Source: Deltaproteobacteria bacterium
GTDB taxonomy: Bacteria; JADJOY01
Assembly: GCA_016713535.1 (NCBI GenBank)
Contig: JADJOY010000055.1
Location: forward strand, 1 to 9,252
DNA: 9,252 nt
Direction of reading: 5' to 3'
Shown: in pieces, positions 6,893 through 9,252 of the stretch
How the letters are laid out: each line of letters begins with the position of its first letter
How positions within the stretch are numbered: the first letter of the stretch is position 1
Notes under the pieces: generated by a model
The model's input: only the letters and a program-made list of their open reading frames with translations
Database searches by the model: none
Told to the model about the DNA's origin: nothing
Position numbers and translations under genes: made by a program

Positions 6893-6918
6893 CGCGCTCG
6901 GTGCGCGCTCCCTATGTT
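6889..6918 (+). promoter_or_regulatory. Sigma-70-type promoter for rdgB
   Basis: TTGACG (6889-6894) and TATGTT (6913-6918) are separated by 18 bases. The -35 box overlaps the TGA of the upstream glycosyltransferase gene. Predicted transcription start is near 6925, leaving about 40 bases of leader. An ATG within the -10 box (6914) cannot be the start codon of this transcript, which supports the ATG at 6965. Confidence 0.5.
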
Positions 6919-6964
6919 GCCGCGCTCTCGCCGCGCGCACCGGATCGTCTCGTCGCCCTCGTCC

Positions 6965-7594
6965 ATGTCGCGGCTGATCTTCGCCACTCGCAACCGCGGC
7001 AAGGTCGCGGAGCTCGAGCGCATGCTGGTGGGGCAGGGGATCGAGGTCGAGGACCTGAGCGTTCACCCCGAGGTCGAGGAGATCGAGGAGACCGGAGACA
7101 CCTTCCGCGCCAACGCGATCCTCAAGGCCACCGTGGTGGCGGCGCGCACCGGCTTGCTCGCGCTCGCCGACGACTCGGGCCTCGAGGTGGACGGGCTCGG
7201 CGGACGGCCGGGCGTGCGCTCGGCGCGCTACGCGGGCGAGAAGGCGAGCGACGACGAGAACAACGCGCTGCTCGTCACCGAGGTCACGCCGCTCGCCTCC
7301 GTCGCGCGCACCGCCCGCTATCGTTGTGCCATCGCCGTGGCGGCGCCGTCGGGCGAGGTCGAGGTGGAGGAGGCGAGCGTCGAGGGGGTGATCGTGGTCG
7401 AGCCCCGCGGCAACGGCGGATTCGGATACGATCCGTACTTCCGCGTGCCATCCTTCGGCCGCACCATGGCCGAGCTCACCGCCTCCGAGAAGGACGGCAT
7501 CAGCCACCGGGGACTCGCGTTACGAAGGGCGCTGCCGCACGTGCACCGGATGCTGGAGACGATGCGCGAGCGGTCCGCGGCCGGCAGGAAGTGA
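6965..7594 (+). CDS. rdgB: RdgB/HAM1 XTP/dITP diphosphohydrolase
   Basis: This cytoplasmic enzyme hydrolyses deaminated purine nucleoside triphosphates (ITP, dITP, XTP) to monophosphates and pyrophosphate, keeping them out of DNA and RNA. The 209-residue length is normal for the family. Diagnostic motifs are FATRNRGKVAEL (6-17, substrate-phosphate loop), ADDSGLEVDGLGGRPG (68-83, metal-binding and catalytic), GFGYDPYF (152-159, base pocket) and SHRG (180-183). The start at 6965 puts the first beta strand at the usual place; a further in-frame ATG 51 bases upstream lies inside the -10 box. There is no obvious Shine-Dalgarno sequence in the leader. The gene has its own promoter and is probably not part of the glycan operon. 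No unusual residues are seen in the active site. Confidence 0.94.
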   Translation: MSRLIFATRNRGKVAELERMLVGQGIEVEDLSVHPEVEEIEETGDTFRANAILKATVVAARTGLLALADDSGLEVDGLGGRPGVRSARYAGEKASDDENNALLVTEVTPLASVARTARYRCAIAVAAPSGEVEVEEASVEGVIVVEPRGNGGFGYDPYFRVPSFGRTMAELTASEKDGISHRGLALRRALPHVHRMLETMRERSAAGRK

Positions 7595-7622
7595 GGACGT
7601 CGCAGGGAAGGAACGGCATTCA

Positions 7623-7699
7623 CGGGGCGTAGCGCAGCCTGGTAGCGCGCCTGCCTTGGGCGCAGGAAGTCGCACGTTCGAATCCAGTCGCCCCGACCA
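7623..7699 (+). tRNA. tRNA-Pro (anticodon UGG), CCA encoded
   Basis: A 77-base cloverleaf. Acceptor arms CGGGGCG and CGCCCCG pair fully, with discriminator A7696 and encoded CCA at 7697-7699. The D-stem is GCGC/GCGC, and the anticodon stem CCTGC/GCAGG encloses CTTGGGC, giving TGG followed by G37, typical of tRNA-Pro reading CCA and wobble codons. The T-loop TTCGAAT is canonical, but the T-stem GCACG/CCAGT has two adjacent mismatches, A7674-A7686 and C7675-C7685, where most bacterial tRNA-Pro have full pairing. The molecule is otherwise complete. Its antisense strand yields the well-known spurious peptide ending ATSCAQGRRATRLRYAP. Confidence 0.94.
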
Positions 7700-7818
7700 G
7701 GACCGAGAGCGGAAGGACCCATCGGGTGGAGAGCGCCACGAACGGATCTCGTCGACGGGCCGGTCGCGAGGCTGTGAATCTTTCCATCTGGCTCACTGAC
7801 GGAAGCCGCGTGGGCCCG
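7700..7818 (+). other. Non-coding spacer after tRNA-Pro, nothing recognised
   Basis: This is the first part of a 315-base gene-free gap. No open frame has gene-like codon bias, and I see no second tRNA, no strong hairpin with a T-run and no clear promoter. A mixed-composition stretch around 7770-7800 is less GC-rich than its surroundings. The remainder of the gap (7819-8014) is the hairpin array. Confidence 0.4.
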
Positions 7819-7884
7819 GCGACGGGGATGGAACCCCCGTCGCTACGATGGTTTTCGTAGCGCGGGGGGCTCCGTCCCCCCGCG
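7819..7884. repeat. Three interlocked hairpins
   Basis: Stem 1 pairs GCGACGGGG (7819-7827) with CCCCGTCGC (7835-7843). Stem 2 pairs CGCTACGA (7841-7848) with TCGTAGCG (7855-7862). Stem 3 pairs CGCGGGGGG (7861-7869) with CCCCCCGCG (7876-7884) around CTCCGT. Adjacent stems share three and two bases respectively, so neighbouring stems compete at their bases. A small GCG-CTT-CGC hairpin follows at 7885-7893. Confidence 0.7.
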
Positions 7885-7953
7885 GCGCTTCGCGCTCGCA
7901 CGATTTCTTCACAGGCTCAGCGCGACCGCACGAGCGCAGCGAGTGGCTCGGGG

Positions 7954-8006
7954 CGGGGTCTTGAAGAGACCCCGAGACGACTCGGGCGGGGGCTTGAAAA
8001 GCCCCC
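7954..8006. repeat. Tandem pair of related TTGAA-loop hairpins
   Basis: Unit 1 pairs CGGGGTCT (7954-7961) with AGACCCCG (7967-7974). Unit 2 pairs GGGGGCTT (7988-7995) with AAGCCCCC (7999-8006). Both have G-run, pyrimidine, TTGAA, purine, C-run, with different but self-complementary arms, which implies selection for pairing. Both are preceded by a CTCGGG word (7947 and 7981). No T-tract follows either, so ordinary intrinsic termination is unlikely. Confidence 0.65.
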
Positions 8007-8014
8007 AGCCGATC

Positions 8015-8958
8015 ATGGACGATGCCAACCGTGTCGTGGCGGAACTGCCTTGCCCGCGCTGCGGCGAGACGCAGCGCATGGAGGTGCGCTTCCGCTACGG
8101 TCCGGCCGGTCATCGGCGGCTGAGCCTCGGCGAGCGCATCGAGTGGACGCCGGGAGTGGCGCGGCTGGATGGGCCGTCGTCCGAGCCGGTGCTCGAGGTG
8201 CCCGCGATCGCGTCGTGCGGTGCCTGCGCCAAGCTGGCCGCGCGCTTCGCGCGCCGCGAGTGGCGCATGCTCAAGAAGGGCTGCGAGGGCGACGAGGAGG
8301 CGGCGAGCCGGGCCGGGGCGTCGTCGCGCGCGCGCGGCGGTGACGATCGGATCGACGCGCTGCTCGCGTTCCTCGACTACGGCTTCACGTTCCGCGAGAG
8401 CCGCGAGCTCGGCCGCGAGGTGATCTCGCGCCCGGGGCGCTACATCGAGCGCCTCGGCGAGCTGGTCCTCGGCCACTCGCCGGTGACCTTCGACCGCTGG
8501 GTGGGAGCGCTGCGCATCGAGCGCGATCGGCTCGCGGCGGTGCGGCTGCTGCCGCTCGCGGTCCAGGACGCCATGCGCGCGTTTCCGGTGAGTGTCCACT
8601 TCGGCGCGCTGTCGGCGAGCGTGGCGCGGCTCTTCCCGCTCGTCGAGCGCCACGGCGAGGCGTGGCTGGTGCGTGCGCTCTTCCGGGTCGCGCTGCGGCT
8701 CGAGGTGGGCGGGTGGTGGCAGATGCTGGCGAGCGCGGAGGACGGGCGGCTCGAGTTCGCGGCCAAGCTCGAGAGCCTGCTCGAACAGCTTCCGTGGGCC
8801 GACGCGTCGCTCGCCGCGCTCGCGCGCTCGACCGGTTCAGCACCGACGACGAGATCGAGGGCGCGCTCAACGAGGCCTTCGCGGGCCTCCCCGAGGCTCG
8901 TCCGGGGGACGATTCGGGGGCACTGCTCGAGCACCTCGCGAGCGCCGTGATCCCCTGA
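8015..8958 (+). CDS. Unrecognised N-terminal zinc-ribbon protein, one 3' frameshift
   Basis: A repaired protein of about 314 residues. The N-terminus has two cysteine pairs, CPRC (13-16) and CGAC (68-71), separated by about 50 residues with a predicted beta-rich segment; together they should bind one zinc as a ribbon. An Arg/Gly/Ala linker (about 94-112) follows, then a long helical region with hydrophobic Leu/Val/Arg repeats to the end. No catalytic motif or membrane span is visible and I do not recognise the family. Frame 2 holds from 8015 to about 8826; one base is missing in the alternating GC run at 8821-8827, after which LDRFSTDDEIEGAL continues in another frame to the TGA at 8956-8958. 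As assembled, the frame instead ends at 8950. ATG 8015 is the best start, although no Shine-Dalgarno is evident and a hairpin ends eight bases upstream. In-frame TTG 7994 and GTG 7943 lie inside the hairpin array. Confidence 0.6.
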
Positions 8959-8999
8959 AAAAAAGGCGTTCTCGCACGTTTTTCCGGCGCCACGGTTCG

Positions 9000-9028
9000 T
9001 TGACAACCACCCCCGACCTGTCTATCGT
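9000..9028 (+). promoter_or_regulatory. Strong sigma-70-type promoter for the response regulator
   Basis: A consensus TTGACA (9000-9005) is followed after exactly 17 bases by TATCGT (9023-9028). This is the best promoter match in the window. Predicted transcription start is about 9034-9036, coinciding with the GTG start codon at 9035. Confidence 0.62.
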
Positions 9029-9034
9029 GAATTC

Positions 9035-9252
9035 GTGGACTTCGACATCCCGCTCAAGAAGATCCTCATCGTCGAGCACTCGGAAGCGCTCGGCGAGGCG
9101 CTCTGCGACTACCTGAACGAGCGGGACTACGAGACCTTCTGGGGCCGCGACGGCCTCGAAGGGTACGCGCTCTTCTTGAAGGAGCAGCCCGACCTGGTGA
9201 TCCTCGACGCGCTCGCGCCCACGCTCGACGGTGTGGCGCTGTGCGAGAAGAT
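9035..9252 (+). CDS. Response-regulator receiver protein (5' part), FrzS-like, leaderless
   Basis: The visible 72 residues are the first two thirds of a CheY-like receiver domain: strand KKILIVEHSE (8-17), helix to about 30, strand ETFWGRD, and LVILDALAP (54-62) with the phosphoacceptor at Asp58. The metal-binding acidic pair normally seen as DD or ED is Glu14-His15. This resembles the start of FrzS and other Myxococcota receiver proteins, which also have degenerate acidic pockets, but the output domain lies beyond the window so function is open. GTG at 9035 is the only start codon in this frame after the upstream stop, and it sits at the predicted transcription start with no ribosome site, so translation is probably leaderless. 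It likely acts in signalling, possibly motility or development. Confidence 0.8.
   Translation, partial: MDFDIPLKKILIVEHSEALGEALCDYLNERDYETFWGRDGLEGYALFLKEQPDLVILDALAPTLDGVALCEK

Larger units (their letters stand above)
7819..8006. repeat. Array of perfect hairpins, probable dispersed intergenic repeat element
   Basis: Five perfect inverted repeats of 8-9 bp fall within 188 bases: 7819-7843, 7841-7862, 7861-7884, 7954-7974 and 7988-8006. A further weaker pair is GCGCTCG (7892-7898) with CGAGCGC (7931-7937). The first three share end bases, and the last two share a common design around a TTGAA loop. Such hairpin clusters are typical of REP-like or other dispersed extragenic repeats. No transposase is nearby, so mobilisation would have to be in trans. 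The element lies between tRNA-Pro and the zinc-ribbon gene and ends eight bases before that gene's ATG. Confidence 0.65.

Noticed and set aside
5540-7507. Very long minus-strand open frame (655 codons) opposite the glycosyltransferases and rdgB
   Set aside because: It lies opposite conserved, motif-bearing genes and is rich in Arg, Ala and His of low complexity; GC-rich DNA lacks stops in the antisense frame.
7620-7901. Minus-strand open frame ending ATSCAQGRRATRLRYAP
   Set aside because: This is the familiar spurious peptide produced by the complement of tRNA-Pro; it continues through the non-coding hairpin array.
7819-8006. CRISPR-like or riboswitch interpretation of the hairpin array
   Set aside because: There are no uniform direct repeats with variable spacers and no cas genes; the pattern does not match a riboswitch class I know.
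7623-8014. tRNA-Pro as attachment site of an integrated element
   Set aside because: No integrase, phage gene or second copy of the tRNA 3' end is visible downstream in the window.
8958-8984. A-run (8958-8964) and T-run (8979-8983) after the zinc-ribbon gene as a bidirectional terminator
   Set aside because: The sequences between the runs pair poorly, with a two-base bulge and weak A-T stem, so I do not call a terminator.

Overview
The window is very GC-rich, with strong G/C preference at third codon positions, and every supported gene lies on the + strand. Base composition, abundant G/C-rich inverted repeats, a dense glycosyltransferase block and a FrzS-like receiver protein suggest a large-genome proteobacterium-like lineage, most plausibly Myxococcota. 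That placement is inference: there is no rRNA or marker gene here to settle it.

Region 1 (1-1720) is damaged as assembled. It holds the tail of an unidentified gene, an unrecognised small gene starting at 96, and a three-domain flavin/NAD(P)H/2Fe-2S reductase (622-1720) that reads through only if three indels are repaired. The reductase has an extended -10 promoter and a 16-bp palindrome over the predicted transcription start, as expected for a TetR-type repressor operator. Region 2 (1721-3271) has a hairpin, a candidate sigma-54 promoter and an intact phosphofructokinase whose active-site residues predict pyrophosphate rather than ATP as phosphoryl donor. Region 3 (3272-6892) is a tightly packed glycan-assembly operon: a methyltransferase-GT2 fusion, a GT2 overlapping it by four bases, and a GT4 one base further on. 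They probably build or decorate a surface polysaccharide or glycan. Region 4 (6893-7699) has its own sigma-70-like promoter, the RdgB/HAM1 nucleotide-pool sanitising enzyme and tRNA-Pro(UGG), whose T-stem contains two mismatches. Region 5 (7700-8014) is non-coding and holds a compact array of perfect hairpins, probably a dispersed repeat element. Region 6 (8015-9252) has an unrecognised zinc-ribbon protein with one 3' frameshift, then a strong promoter driving an apparently leaderless response-regulator gene that runs off the window.

The clearest functional unit is the three-gene glycosyltransferase operon. I do not see a defence system, CRISPR array, transposase, integrase or phage gene. The points most worth checking are the hairpin array, the fused methyltransferase-glycosyltransferase with altered motif I, the GT4 whose EX7E glutamates are both replaced, the reductase operator, the tRNA T-stem, and whether the indels are assembly errors.
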